From the NCBI RefSeq assembly GCF_002954705.1, contig NZ_MSCO01000001.1:165873-229872 (forward strand): 64,000 bases of DNA, in the 5' to 3' direction. A program made the position numbers and the translations under genes. Shown here one piece after another: positions 45,199-55,364 of the stretch; position 1 is the first letter of the stretch, and each line of letters begins with the position of its first letter. The DNA is from Aliivibrio sifiae. Its GTDB lineage: Bacteria > Pseudomonadota > Gammaproteobacteria > Enterobacterales > Vibrionaceae. Below the pieces are notes generated by a model. The model was not told the origin of the DNA. It was given only the letters and a program-made list of their open reading frames with translations, and searched no databases.

Positions 45199-46716
45199 AT
45201 GGAAACTGAAATAGAACTGAAATTTTTTGTTTTTCCTGAGTTTGTAGACACTATTATAGACAAAATATCAGGAGCGAAAGTCATAGAGCAGAGTTGCCTT
45301 AACTTGGGTAACATCTATTTTGACACACCCGAACAGCATCTTCGTAAGCATGACACAGGCTTACGTATTCGTCGATTTAACGATGAAAGAACCCAAACAT
45401 TGAAGACTGCAGGTCGAGTTGTTGCCGGATTACACCAGCGACCAGAGTACAATGCAGAGCATGATTCTGATGTCCCTAATGTCAATTTACACCCTCAAGA
45501 TGCTTGGCCTAGCGATATTACGTTAGACGATCTTCAGCAACAGTTAGCCCCTTTATTTTCGACTAATTTCGTACGTCAACAATGGTTAGTTGCGATGCCT
45601 GATGGCAGTGAAATAGAACTGGCCTTTGACCAAGGTGAAGTCATTGCTGGTGATAAAACCACACCAATTTGCGAAGTAGAACTAGAGCTTAAGTCAGGAC
45701 AAACGGATGCATTATTTACACTAGCTCGTGATTTATGTAGCTCGGGTGGAATGCGTCTAGGTAACCAAAGTAAAGCGGCCAAAGGGTATCGTTTAGCGAT
45801 GAATACTCCAGCGGATAAAGTAAAAAACTTGTCGTTAGTGAGAACGGAGTCTAGTGACAGCGTTGAAACGTGCTTTATTAATTCTTTGGAATACGCACTT
45901 TCTCATTGGCATTATCACGAACAAATTTATATCGACACACAAGATCTACTTGCTTTGCAGGAGATCCGTATAGCGATAGCCTTTCTACGCCAAATATTTT
46001 TGGTGTTTGGTGAAATGGTGCCAAAACGTGCAAGTGAATTGTTGCGCCAAGAGTTAAAGTGGTTAGAAGAGCAGCTTCATTGGTTAGATGAATCAGAGCA
46101 CCTAGACTACTTAATTGAAGAAAAAGGCAATGTATTAAGAAAATTAGATGCGAGAAAGTTCTTAGTTGCTAGTCTTAAAGAAAGTGCAGAATCGTTACCA
46201 AAGACAGATGAAATGATGTCTTTATTAATGTCATCTCGTTATTGTGGTTTGCTATTAGATTTGAGTCGTTGGATTTTAACGCGTGATTGGCAGCCATTTT
46301 TAGACGATAAAAAGCGTCAAATATTGCAAGAATCTATCGATAGTCATTCTGGGACTTTACTCGACCGTACTTGGGAAGCATTAGATTCCGCATTCTCTAC
46401 AGAAAATCAATTATTACCCGTAGATTACTTTAAGCAAAAAATGCGTTTACGCCGAAATCTAATGACAGGGACGTGTTTTGCTCTTATTTATGACGATGAG
46501 AGACGAAAAGGGTTCCGCTTACCTTGGCTTGATTTATTGCAAGGTATAGATGACTTGATGAGTTTGGAACCATTAAGAACTCGAGTTCAGTTGCTGGATG
46601 ACGAGGAAGAGCGAGAGCAACTTGTGCGTTGGTTACTCCGCCAAGAGCGTTCAATTCTTCATGCGATGGAACAAACCCGTAAAGCGGGGCTAGAATACCC
46701 TCCTTATTGGCAATAA
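45199..46716 (+). CDS. ygiF: CYTH-CHAD inorganic triphosphatase
   Basis: The family hydrolyses inorganic tripolyphosphate. The ATG at 45199 was chosen because it gives METEIELKFFV, placing the CYTH signature ExExK (EIELK) at the very N-terminus, with GAGG upstream. The longer TTG-started frame would add 21 unrelated residues. The CYTH domain runs to about 200 (GLRIRRF, EVELELKSG) and a histidine-containing CHAD domain follows. The product is 505 residues. In E. coli ygiF directly precedes glnE; here two genes intervene. Confidence 0.9.
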   Translation: METEIELKFFVFPEFVDTIIDKISGAKVIEQSCLNLGNIYFDTPEQHLRKHDTGLRIRRFNDERTQTLKTAGRVVAGLHQRPEYNAEHDSDVPNVNLHPQDAWPSDITLDDLQQQLAPLFSTNFVRQQWLVAMPDGSEIELAFDQGEVIAGDKTTPICEVELELKSGQTDALFTLARDLCSSGGMRLGNQSKAAKGYRLAMNTPADKVKNLSLVRTESSDSVETCFINSLEYALSHWHYHEQIYIDTQDLLALQEIRIAIAFLRQIFLVFGEMVPKRASELLRQELKWLEEQLHWLDESEHLDYLIEEKGNVLRKLDARKFLVASLKESAESLPKTDEMMSLLMSSRYCGLLLDLSRWILTRDWQPFLDDKKRQILQESIDSHSGTLLDRTWEALDSAFSTENQLLPVDYFKQKMRLRRNLMTGTCFALIYDDERRKGFRLPWLDLLQGIDDLMSLEPLRTRVQLLDDEEEREQLVRWLLRQERSILHAMEQTRKAGLEYPPYWQ

Positions 46717-46760
46717 CTTTACGTCTAATAAGAATGTGTAATCATATAAAAGAGAAGTAA

Positions 46761-47522
46761 TCACTTCTCTTTTATATTATTTATCTGATCTAGCTTTTGT
46801 AGTATTTCAGTTTGTTGTTGTAAAAGTAGTTCTAGCTTTTCATCTCTATGGTGCCTATCTTCTTGTTCTTTTTTTCTTTTCTCAATTTTTGAGGGCTCGG
46901 TAATTATTGAAGTTATCAAACCTGAAATCATACCAAAAATCCCCACACCTGAAATAATCACTAATACAGCCAGTATTTTTCCAGCCATGGTTACTGGGTA
47001 GTGATCGCCATATCCAACCGTTGATATAGTTACAAAAGCCCACCATACCGCATCGCTTGCTGTATGGATATTTGCATTAGGATCATTGCCTTCAAACATC
47101 AGCATAAAGACAGACCCTAAAGAAATTAGGGTGACCATTAAAATTAGAATAGAAGCAATGGTCGCTTCTTTTCGATTTGATTGGATTTGTTTTAACAAAG
47201 ATTGGCTTGAACGAAGTAAACGAAAAACACGTAAAATATGAAATATACGAGCATAGCGTACTGGTTCAATAATTGGGATGCTAGCAACAAAGTCAATCCA
47301 GTGTTCTTTTAAATATTGGAGCTTATGTTTGCTACGGAAAAAATCAACTGAAAGCTGAAATATAAAGAGACCACATATAATGGTATCAAGGGTGATCAGT
47401 ATCGTTCGGCTATTGTGTTCTAGTGGTACGAACAGAAGGCTTGAGATCACAATTAACGATAAAAAGGATAGTATCAGTGACATTAAACTCATGGGTTTAA
47501 GGTCAATTTTGTTATGATTCAT
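46761..47522 (-). CDS. Potassium channel, voltage-gated type
   Basis: The 253-residue protein has six transmembrane segments, an S4-like helix with regularly spaced arginines (RYARIFHILRVFRLLRSS, about 85-102), and the potassium selectivity filter T168-V-G-Y-G-D173 in ISTVGYGDHYPVT. A charged C-terminal coiled coil (PSKIEKRKKEQEDRHHRDEKLELLLQQQTEILQKL) could drive tetramerisation. It has no RCK/TrkA domain. It lies alone, opposite ygiF and the chemoreceptor gene, and regulation is unknown. Confidence 0.9.
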   Translation of the reverse strand: MNHNKIDLKPMSLMSLILSFLSLIVISSLLFVPLEHNSRTILITLDTIICGLFIFQLSVDFFRSKHKLQYLKEHWIDFVASIPIIEPVRYARIFHILRVFRLLRSSQSLLKQIQSNRKEATIASILILMVTLISLGSVFMLMFEGNDPNANIHTASDAVWWAFVTISTVGYGDHYPVTMAGKILAVLVIISGVGIFGMISGLITSIITEPSKIEKRKKEQEDRHHRDEKLELLLQQQTEILQKLDQINNIKEK

Positions 47523-47642
47523 GTTAATTACTTATGTCTGTCTGTCGATATAAAATAGAAATATGTGTTTGCATGATGATAAGCGTTATACGTTTTATCA
47601 TGCACTAAAAAAATTGATTCCGAAAGGTAGTGAGGGAAGAGA

Positions 47643-49244
47643 ATGTTAACAATAGCTTTTAAGCCATGGGAAAGGCTGGTCACTGATATTAAGTTAGTGC
47701 CAAAGCTGGTCATTTTAATGGTATTTAGTACGGTTTTATTGGTGTCAAAACAGTTATGGGACGCAAATACTTTTTATCAAGCAGTAATTACTATTCAAAA
47801 AGAGCAAGCCAAAGAGTCAGCTATTGCCAGCGCTGAGTTAGTTGATAGCATTTTAAGTAATAAGCCAAACGGTAAAGAACTCGCTAGTGAGGCAATTAGT
47901 ATTCAATCTAATGCATTGGCTAAAGGTAATTATGTTTATGTGATAGATCGTGATAGCGGCAAAGTGTTTGGTCATCAATCGGTGAAGTCACTTTCTTCTC
48001 TTTCGTCTTCATTAGATGAGGGGCGTTCATTAAAAGAGGTGCTTCAGGGGCTTTCTTCTCAAAAAGCGTATTCTCTTAATGATCACAGTCGTTATGAATT
48101 TGCAGTAAAAGTGCCTAGCCATAATTGGGTAGTGGTGGCTTCTCAAACATCAGAGAGTGCTGAGGTATATTATCAAGATTATCTTTTCCAAGTTATTTGG
48201 CAAACGATAGTCATGATCGTTGCTTTTATGGTTATTCTTCTTGGTGCTTCAAGTATTATGTTACGTCAAATGCGCTACTTAAATGCATCAATGAAAGAAA
48301 TTGCAGCCCAAAATTTATCTGAACCGGTAGAAATGAACTGTAAAGATGAATTTGGTGATTTAGCAAGAGAGTTAAATAAAACCCGTTTACAACTTAAATC
48401 AGTCGTTGAAACTCAATTGGCGGCTTCCCAAGAGTTATCTAGCCTAACAGAGATCATGACGATCAGTATGGAAGGAACAAAAGAAGCTGCTCAAGAAGAG
48501 TTTGCTGAAATAGATCAACTTGCTACGGCGATGAGTGAAATGAGTTCAACGGTACAAAATGTGGCAGAAAATGCACGTAATGCATCGGCTGGTACAGAGC
48601 AAGCTCAAGAGCAAGCAAAAGTCGGGCAACAGTTTGTAGAAGGTACGATCGTTAAAATTCAAGCGCTATCTGGTGACATTGCCGCTTCTGCTGAGGTGGT
48701 TAATCAGGTTGAAGAGCGTGTTATGTCTATTAGCTCAGTGGTTGAAACGATTCGTGGTATTTCAGAGCAGACGAATTTATTGGCATTAAATGCGGCAATT
48801 GAAGCTGCACGAGCTGGGGATGCTGGACGTGGTTTTGCTGTGGTTGCAGATGAAGTTAGAAACCTAGCGCAAAGTACACAAGGTGCCACGGTTGAAATTC
48901 AAGATATGATCACTCAACTTCAAAATAGTGCAAATCAAGCGGTTGAGCTAATGGAGAAAAGTGTTGTTGAAGCGGCTGAAGGTGTTGAGTTAGTGACTAA
49001 CGCTGGTACAGAGTTAAACAGTATTGTGAGCCAAGTTAGTAGTATTAATGAAATGAACTTCCAAATCGCAAGTGCGGCAGAACAGCAAAGCAGCGTTGCG
49101 GAAGAAATGGATCAAAACCTGACGAATGTTCGAGAGCTGGTTGACGCTTCTGTGGTTGTCATGACAGAGCTAACAGAGACTTCTGAAGAGATGCAAAAAA
49201 ATGCGGAAGAATTAGAAGAAAAAATGAAAGTATTTAAGATCTAA
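47643..49244 (+). CDS. Methyl-accepting chemotaxis protein
   Basis: The 533-residue receptor has a first transmembrane helix (about 20-38), a periplasmic sensing domain (about 40-178), a second helix (about 182-204), a HAMP domain (about 205-258) and the signalling hairpin with the conserved core [38 protein letters not shown] (about 375-412). There is no C-terminal NWETF-type pentapeptide tether. A GAGGGAAG ribosome site precedes the ATG. The ligand is unknown. Confidence 0.93.
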   Translation: MLTIAFKPWERLVTDIKLVPKLVILMVFSTVLLVSKQLWDANTFYQAVITIQKEQAKESAIASAELVDSILSNKPNGKELASEAISIQSNALAKGNYVYVIDRDSGKVFGHQSVKSLSSLSSSLDEGRSLKEVLQGLSSQKAYSLNDHSRYEFAVKVPSHNWVVVASQTSESAEVYYQDYLFQVIWQTIVMIVAFMVILLGASSIMLRQMRYLNASMKEIAAQNLSEPVEMNCKDEFGDLARELNKTRLQLKSVVETQLAASQELSSLTEIMTISMEGTKEAAQEEFAEIDQLATAMSEMSSTVQNVAENARNASAGTEQAQEQAKVGQQFVEGTIVKIQALSGDIAASAEVVNQVEERVMSISSVVETIRGISEQTNLLALNAAIEAARAGDAGRGFAVVADEVRNLAQSTQGATVEIQDMITQLQNSANQAVELMEKSVVEAAEGVELVTNAGTELNSIVSQVSSINEMNFQIASAAEQQSSVAEEMDQNLTNVRELVDASVVVMTELTETSEEMQKNAEELEEKMKVFKI

Positions 49245-49264
49245 CGCATTAGTTTTATTTCCTG

Positions 49265-49293
49265 ACGCCTACACTCAGTTGTAGGCGTTTTTG
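49265..49293 (+). terminator. Rho-independent terminator of the chemoreceptor gene
   Basis: ACGCCTACA (49265-49273) pairs with TGTAGGCGT (49280-49288) and is followed by TTTTTG. Confidence 0.85.
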
Positions 49294-49380
49294 TTTGCGG
49301 CTAATAATAAAGTTTGGCACCATTATTTTATCCGTTATGCTGTATTAACTAACGTTATGGAAATTTCGATAAGGAATATC

Positions 49381-52242
49381 ATGTCTTTGCCATCATCATT
49401 ACAAACTCTTGCTGAGCGTCGTCAGCAAGAGTTGACTCATCTTTCTCATGTTCAAAATTGGCCTGAACTGTATCAGCAGCAATTACTTATTGCTCTTGGC
49501 TGTAGTGACTTTTTACACGAATGCTTTCAAAAAGATGAATTCCTGTGTCAGCATTTTCCATCAATGTTTAAAGCAGCAGACAGAAGTGAGCAATACCGCT
49601 CTCGATTACAGGCAATACTGTCGTCCTGTACTGATGAACATGGATTAATGAGAGAGCTACGTTATTTCCGCCGACGTGAAATGGCTTATATAGCATGGCG
49701 CGATTTTACTTATACTCATTCCGCTGACAATAATTGGTCTTTAGAAATCAGTCTTTCTCACCTTTCCTTACTCGCAGAAGCACTAATAGTTGAATCTTAC
49801 CAATGGCTTTACAAGCAAGCATGTATTGATTGGGGAACACCAAGAAATGCGCAAGGTGAAGAGCAGCCGATGCTCATTATTGGTATGGGTAAACTAGGTG
49901 GCGGAGAGTTGAACTTCTCATCTGATATCGATTTGATTTTTACTTATCCCGAAAATGGCGAGACAGAAGGCGCTCGTCGAAGTATTGCGAATGCTCAATT
50001 CTTTACACGCTTAGGTCAAAAACTAATTAAAGCGTTAGATCAAACGACAGTTGATGGTTTCTGTTATCGAGTTGATTTGCGTTTACGTCCTTTTGGTGAA
50101 AGTGGACCATTAGTGATGAGTTACGCTGCACTTGAAGATTATTATCAAGAACAAGGACGTGATTGGGAACGTTACGCGATGATCAAAGCGCGAGTGATGG
50201 GAAAAGAAACGTACAGTCATTACCAAGAATTGCGTCAAATGTTACGCCCATTCGTTTTCCGTCGTTATATTGATTTTGGTGCCATTCAAGCACTACGTCG
50301 AATGAAATCAATGATAACAACAGAGGTTCGCCGCCGTGGTTTACATGACAATATAAAACTTGGCGCTGGTGGTATTCGAGAAGTTGAGTTTATTGCTCAA
50401 GTATTCCAATTAATTCGCGGTGGTAGAGAGCCTTCTTTACGAGGTCGAGGATTATTAGAAACATTAATAGCGATTAAAGAACTAGGGCAATTATCTGTTC
50501 AAGAAATTGATGACCTCACCAACGGTTATTGCTTTTTACGTCGTTTAGAGAATTTATTACAAGCGATTGGAGACCAACAAACTCAAACCTTACCAATGGA
50601 TGATCGCGACCAAACTCGTCTTGCTTTTGCTATGGGAATGGAACATTGGGCTGAGTTGTACTCTGAAATAGAGCACCATATGAATACGATTCATGCCGTA
50701 TTTGAAGACTTAATTGGCCATGAAGAAGAGGAATCAGAGAGTAGTGTTGGTAAAGCGTATATTGAGTTATGGGATATGGCACATAACCAAGATGTACTTG
50801 AGCATATATTACAAGAACTCAACCCAGAACAAGCTGAATCGTTAACTCAACATATTATTGAGTTTAAAGGCGAGTTGAAAAAGAAAACCCTTGGTCCAAG
50901 AGGTCGAGAAGCGATTACTAATCTGATGCCGAAGTTGTTTAGTGTGGTGATCAGTCGAGAAGATGTTAGTGATACCTTACCTCGTATTACCAAACTTATT
51001 CAAGCGATTGCAACTCGAACGACTTACCTAGAGCTCCTTGATGAGCATAGCGGAGCATTGCAACATCTGGTTCGCCTGTGTGCGGCAAGCCCAATGGTTG
51101 CAGAACAGTTAACGCGTTATCCAATTTTGTTGGATGAATTACTGGATATAAATCAACTCTATAACCCAATTGAGTTGAGCCAATATAAAATTGAATTAAA
51201 TGAGTTTCTTGCCCGCATTCCAGAAGATGATATGGAACAGCAGATGGAGGCTTTACGCCAATTTAAGCAAGTCTGTTTATTAAGAATTGCGGCTTCAGAT
51301 ATTGCTGGCGGACTCTCTTTAATGAAAGTAAGTGACCACTTAACGTACTTATCAGAAGCAATTGTTGAAGCTGTAGTAAATCAAGCATGGTTACAAGTCA
51401 CTGAAAAATTTGGCGAACCTACTCATCTTGAGGGACGAGACAGTAAAGGCTTTGCGGTGATTGGCTACGGTAAAGTGGGGGGCTGGGAGTTAGGGTATAA
51501 CTCCGATCTTGATATCGTATTTATGCACGATTGCGATGTAAATACGTACACTAATGGTAAAAAAGAGATCGATGGTCGTCAGTTCTACCTGCGATTAGCG
51601 CAACGAATTATTCATATTTTCTCTGTACGTACCTCTTCTGGTATTTTGTATGAAGTAGATACGCGTTTACGTCCATCTGGGGCATCAGGTTTGTTGGTAA
51701 GTACTAGCGAAGCCTTTGATGAGTACCAACGAGAAGATGCATGGACATGGGAGCATCAAGCTTTGGTTCGTGCTCGCATGATCTATGGTGATACGGCGTT
51801 ACAATCGGCGTTTAATGCAACGCGACATGATATTCTTTGTTTAGAGCGAGATGAAAATAAGCTACAGAAAGATGTTGTCGAAATGCGTGAAAAAATGCGA
51901 GATCACTTAGGTGGGAAGAAAGCTGGTCGCTTTATGATTAAGCAAGATGCAGGAGGTATTACTGATATTGAGTTTTTAGCACAGTATTTAGTTTTGAATC
52001 ACAGTCATCAAGCGCCAAAACTAACCCGATGGTCCGACAATGTTCGTATTTTTGAAAGCTTTTCTGAGCAGAATGTAATGAGTGAAGAGTTATCTCAATC
52101 ATTAATTCATGCTTATTGTGTAATGAGAAATGAGATCCATCATCGCAACTTATTGGGTTTCGATGCCGATGTTGCTGATACCAGTTTTATCGAAGAGCGA
52201 CAAGCGGTAGTCACAGCTTGGAAGCAATGGTTTGGTGAGTAA
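49381..52242 (+). CDS. glnE: Glutamine synthetase adenylyltransferase/adenylyl-removing enzyme
   Basis: GlnE adenylylates and deadenylylates glutamine synthetase under control of PII. The ATG at 49381 (MSLPSSLQTLAERRQQ, AAGGAAT upstream) is chosen; a TTG frame beginning at 49291 would start inside the preceding terminator. The 953-residue protein has two nucleotidyltransferase domains: GMGKLGGGELNFSSDIDLIFTYP (about 165-185, adenylyl-removing) and GYGKVGGWELGYNSDLDIVFMHD (about 695, adenylylating). E. coli GlnE is 946. hldE follows. Confidence 0.96.
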   Translation: MSLPSSLQTLAERRQQELTHLSHVQNWPELYQQQLLIALGCSDFLHECFQKDEFLCQHFPSMFKAADRSEQYRSRLQAILSSCTDEHGLMRELRYFRRREMAYIAWRDFTYTHSADNNWSLEISLSHLSLLAEALIVESYQWLYKQACIDWGTPRNAQGEEQPMLIIGMGKLGGGELNFSSDIDLIFTYPENGETEGARRSIANAQFFTRLGQKLIKALDQTTVDGFCYRVDLRLRPFGESGPLVMSYAALEDYYQEQGRDWERYAMIKARVMGKETYSHYQELRQMLRPFVFRRYIDFGAIQALRRMKSMITTEVRRRGLHDNIKLGAGGIREVEFIAQVFQLIRGGREPSLRGRGLLETLIAIKELGQLSVQEIDDLTNGYCFLRRLENLLQAIGDQQTQTLPMDDRDQTRLAFAMGMEHWAELYSEIEHHMNTIHAVFEDLIGHEEEESESSVGKAYIELWDMAHNQDVLEHILQELNPEQAESLTQHIIEFKGELKKKTLGPRGREAITNLMPKLFSVVISREDVSDTLPRITKLIQAIATRTTYLELLDEHSGALQHLVRLCAASPMVAEQLTRYPILLDELLDINQLYNPIELSQYKIELNEFLARIPEDDMEQQMEALRQFKQVCLLRIAASDIAGGLSLMKVSDHLTYLSEAIVEAVVNQAWLQVTEKFGEPTHLEGRDSKGFAVIGYGKVGGWELGYNSDLDIVFMHDCDVNTYTNGKKEIDGRQFYLRLAQRIIHIFSVRTSSGILYEVDTRLRPSGASGLLVSTSEAFDEYQREDAWTWEHQALVRARMIYGDTALQSAFNATRHDILCLERDENKLQKDVVEMREKMRDHLGGKKAGRFMIKQDAGGITDIEFLAQYLVLNHSHQAPKLTRWSDNVRIFESFSEQNVMSEELSQSLIHAYCVMRNEIHHRNLLGFDADVADTSFIEERQAVVTAWKQWFGE

Positions 52243-52380
52243 TATTACTTAACCTTGAGTTTATTATTTCTAAGTTGGCGCAGAACTTGCGTAAATGCTA
52301 CCATTTATAGCAGATAATTTTTATAAATAGCTCGAACCAATAATGGTGGATGATTTGCTGTTTATTACCCGGAGAAAAGA

Positions 52381-53811
52381 ATGAAACCAACACTTCCTAA
52401 TTACGATCAATCCGGTGTATTGATTGTTGGTGATGTAATGCTTGACCGCTATTGGGGTGGTCCAACAACTCGTATTTCACCTGAAGCTCCAGTTCCTGTG
52501 GTTAAAGTTAATAATATTGAAGAGCGTCCTGGTGGTGCTGCTAACGTAGCGATGAATATTGCCGCATTAGGTGGCGATGCTCATCTTGTTGGTCTTGTTG
52601 GTGATGATGAACCAGCAAAAGCGCTAGAGGCAACATTAGCGTCATTAAAAGTACATTGTGATTTTGTTACTCTTCCTGAGTTTCCAACGATTACTAAATT
52701 ACGAGTGATGAGCCGTGGCCAACAGCTTATTCGTCTTGATTTTGAAGAGAGCTTTCATGATGTACCCGCTGAACCATTGATCAGCCGTATGCAAGCGACC
52801 TTATCAAAAGTAAAAGCCGTTGTATTATCGGATTACGCAAAGGGCGCACTAGAGCACGTACAATTAATGATTCAAGAAGCTCGAAAAGTAAATGTTCCTG
52901 TATTCATTGATCCTAAAGGTGCGGATTTTGAGCGTTACCGTGGTGCGACGTTATTAACACCAAACATGCTTGAGTTTGAAACGGTTGTTGGCAAAGTAAA
53001 AGATGAAGATGACTTGGTAGTGAAAGGCCAACAAATCATTGAAGAATTTGATTTTGAAGCTTTGCTTGTTACTCGTAGTGAACATGGCATGACATTGCTT
53101 CGTCGCGATATGGAACCACTGCACTTACCAACACTTGCTCGTGAAGTATTTGATGTAACTGGTGCCGGTGATACGGTAATTTCTGTACTGGCAGCATCAG
53201 TATCAACAGGTAAACCGCTTGATGAAGCATGTGCTTTAGCAAATGCCGCTGCTGGTGTTGTGGTTGGTAAACTTGGTACATCAACGCTATCAACGATTGA
53301 ATTGGCAGAAGCGATTCACGGTAGCCAAGATTCTGGTTTTGGTATTATTGGTGAAGAACAGCTGATCAGCGCGGTAAAACAAGCGCGTGAACGTGGTGAA
53401 AAAGTCGTTATGACTAATGGGTGTTTTGACATTCTTCATGCGGGTCATGTGTCTTACTTAAATCATGCAGCAGAGTTGGGTGATCGCCTAATTGTTGCGG
53501 TAAATACGAATGAATCAGTACAACGCCTGAAAGGCCCTGGTCGTCCAATTAATCCTACGGATCGTCGTATGGCAGTATTGGCTGGCTTAGGTGCGGTTGA
53601 TTGGGTTGTTCCTTTCTCTGAAGATACGCCACAACGTTTAATCTCAGAAGTATTGCCAACCATGCTAGTAAAAGGTGGTGATTATGTGATTGAAGATATT
53701 GCTGGTGGTGCAGAAGTCATTGCAGCCGGTGGTGAAGTTAAAGTATTGAACTTTGAAGATGGTTGTTCAACAACTGGCATCATTGAAGCGATTAAAGGCG
53801 GTAGAGGTTAA
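52381..53811 (+). CDS. hldE: Bifunctional heptose 7-phosphate kinase / heptose 1-phosphate adenylyltransferase
   Basis: HldE carries out two steps in making ADP-heptose for the lipopolysaccharide core. The 476-residue fusion has an N-terminal PfkB-type kinase ([15 protein letters not shown] near 46 and [15 protein letters not shown] near 259) and a C-terminal nucleotidyltransferase ([16 protein letters not shown], about 343-358, with HxGH). It follows glnE after 138 bases, the conserved enterobacterial and vibrio order, and ends at a strong terminator. Confidence 0.96.
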   Translation: MKPTLPNYDQSGVLIVGDVMLDRYWGGPTTRISPEAPVPVVKVNNIEERPGGAANVAMNIAALGGDAHLVGLVGDDEPAKALEATLASLKVHCDFVTLPEFPTITKLRVMSRGQQLIRLDFEESFHDVPAEPLISRMQATLSKVKAVVLSDYAKGALEHVQLMIQEARKVNVPVFIDPKGADFERYRGATLLTPNMLEFETVVGKVKDEDDLVVKGQQIIEEFDFEALLVTRSEHGMTLLRRDMEPLHLPTLAREVFDVTGAGDTVISVLAASVSTGKPLDEACALANAAAGVVVGKLGTSTLSTIELAEAIHGSQDSGFGIIGEEQLISAVKQARERGEKVVMTNGCFDILHAGHVSYLNHAAELGDRLIVAVNTNESVQRLKGPGRPINPTDRRMAVLAGLGAVDWVVPFSEDTPQRLISEVLPTMLVKGGDYVIEDIAGGAEVIAAGGEVKVLNFEDGCSTTGIIEAIKGGRG

Positions 53812-53848
53812 TTCTTCTCTGCTCATAAATCTTTAGAACGTTAAAAAT

Positions 53849-53886
53849 AAAAGCCCCATTATCTAGCTGGATAATGGGGCTTTTTT
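53849..53886. terminator. Bidirectional terminator between hldE and the antiporter gene
   Basis: AAAAGCCCCATTAT (53849-53862) and ATAATGGGGCTTTT (53871-53884) form a perfect 14-base stem with A and T runs outside. Confidence 0.95.
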
Positions 53887-53914
53887 ATAAGGTTTATAGA
53901 AAGTTAACTAAGTA

Positions 53915-55183
53915 TCATTCTAGTTTTTTTGCTTTCTCAATCATTTTTGTAATCGTTGAGCCTTGAACAAGAATAGAGAAAACAACGACAGAGTAAGTCA
54001 TAACAAGGATTAGCTCTCGTACATCAATATTTTTATCTGGGATAACTAAAATACCAGATGGAATCGCCAAAGCCATTGCCAGAGCTAAGCCTCCACGAAG
54101 ACCGCCCCACGTTAAAATATTAACTGATAGTGGGTTATAGGTTCTGAAACGCTTAAAACCAATGTATGAAATGAAAACACTTAAATAGCGACTTGCTAGT
54201 ACCAATGGAATAGATATTGCCATTAAGATCCAATCTTCTTGGTGGAACTGGAACAGCAGCATAGACATACCAATAAGAAGAAATAACACGCCATTTAAAA
54301 ACTCATCAACTAATTCCCAGAAGTGATCTAAATGATCTTCACTCTCTTTTGAAAAGCCAATATAGCGAGTCCAGTTACCAATCATGATTCCCGATACCAC
54401 CATCGCTAATGGGCCTGAAACATGAAGTATTTCAGCAAATGCATAACCAGAGGTTGGAATACCTATCGTTAATAGTAACTCCATCGAGTGGTCATTGGTT
54501 GAGCTGATTAAGTAATGGAAAATTAGGCCTAAAACTAAACCATAAATGATGCCACCGATAGCTTCTTGTAAAAAGAGGGCGCTAACACTGCCTACTGTTG
54601 GTGTTTCTGAACCAAAAGCAATCGTAAATAGAGTGACAAAAATGACCAAACCAAAACCATCATTGAATAGAGATTCACCTTCAATTTGAGTTGAGATACG
54701 CTGTGGTGCATTGAGTTTCTTTACAATAGCGAGAACTGCAATTGGATCGGTTGGCGAGATAAGAGCACCAAATAATAGGCAGTAGATTAAATCGAAATTA
54801 ATACCAATTAGGTTACATATTCCCCATAGGACAAAACCTATAAAGAAAGTAGAGAATAGAGTTGCGCCTAAAGCCAATACGGTAATTTCCCACTTTTGGT
54901 CTTTGAGGTTTTGTAATTTAATTCCTAAACCACCTGCAAACAATAAGAAACCTAATATTCCTTTTAAGAGAAAATCTTCGAAATTTATGTCTGTTAGCGT
55001 TTCAGTCGCAATCTCTCTAAGATTAAACCAACCATTATGACCCGCAACAATGATCACTAGTGATAGCATCATTGAACCTGCAGTGATTGCTATGGTTGTT
55101 TGCATTTTCCCTATTTTGCTATTAAAAAATGCGATTAACATAGCAGCTGCTGCAAGAAAACAGAGTGTGTTATATACGGACAT
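53915..55183 (-). CDS. Na+/H+ antiporter, CPA1/NhaP type
   Basis: The 422-residue membrane protein has about 12-13 transmembrane helices and the CPA1 motifs GALISPTDPIAVLAIVKKL (about 139-157) and GESLFNDGFGLVIFVTL (about 169-185, with the ion-binding Asn-Asp). It most likely exchanges sodium or potassium for protons, giving pH and salt homeostasis; ion preference is unknown. It has its own promoter region and converges with hldE. Confidence 0.9.
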   Translation of the reverse strand: MSVYNTLCFLAAAAMLIAFFNSKIGKMQTTIAITAGSMMLSLVIIVAGHNGWFNLREIATETLTDINFEDFLLKGILGFLLFAGGLGIKLQNLKDQKWEITVLALGATLFSTFFIGFVLWGICNLIGINFDLIYCLLFGALISPTDPIAVLAIVKKLNAPQRISTQIEGESLFNDGFGLVIFVTLFTIAFGSETPTVGSVSALFLQEAIGGIIYGLVLGLIFHYLISSTNDHSMELLLTIGIPTSGYAFAEILHVSGPLAMVVSGIMIGNWTRYIGFSKESEDHLDHFWELVDEFLNGVLFLLIGMSMLLFQFHQEDWILMAISIPLVLASRYLSVFISYIGFKRFRTYNPLSVNILTWGGLRGGLALAMALAIPSGILVIPDKNIDVRELILVMTYSVVVFSILVQGSTITKMIEKAKKLE

Positions 55184-55295
55184 TGTTTAACCTCTATATA
55201 TGTTATTTGTGTAACAAAATGTGATAGAGGTCATTTTCCACTCAAATTGATAAATATCAAACTTTATTTCTAATTTGTGAAAATAAAACCATTTT

Positions 55296-55327
55296 GGACG
55301 TCTAGATTTCTATTAGATGTGTGATAG
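55296..55327 (+). promoter_or_regulatory. Met-box array (MetJ operator) upstream of metH
   Basis: Consecutive 8-mers GGACGTCT (7 of 8 to the AGACGTCT consensus, 55296-55303), AGATTTCT (55304-55311), ATTAGATG (55312-55319) and TGTGATAG (55320-55327) decay in quality across the array, as typical of MetJ operators. It ends 37 bases before the metH start. Confidence 0.72.
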
Positions 55328-55364
55328 GATTGTAACAGAAAAGTATTATGGATGAGGCTGTACC

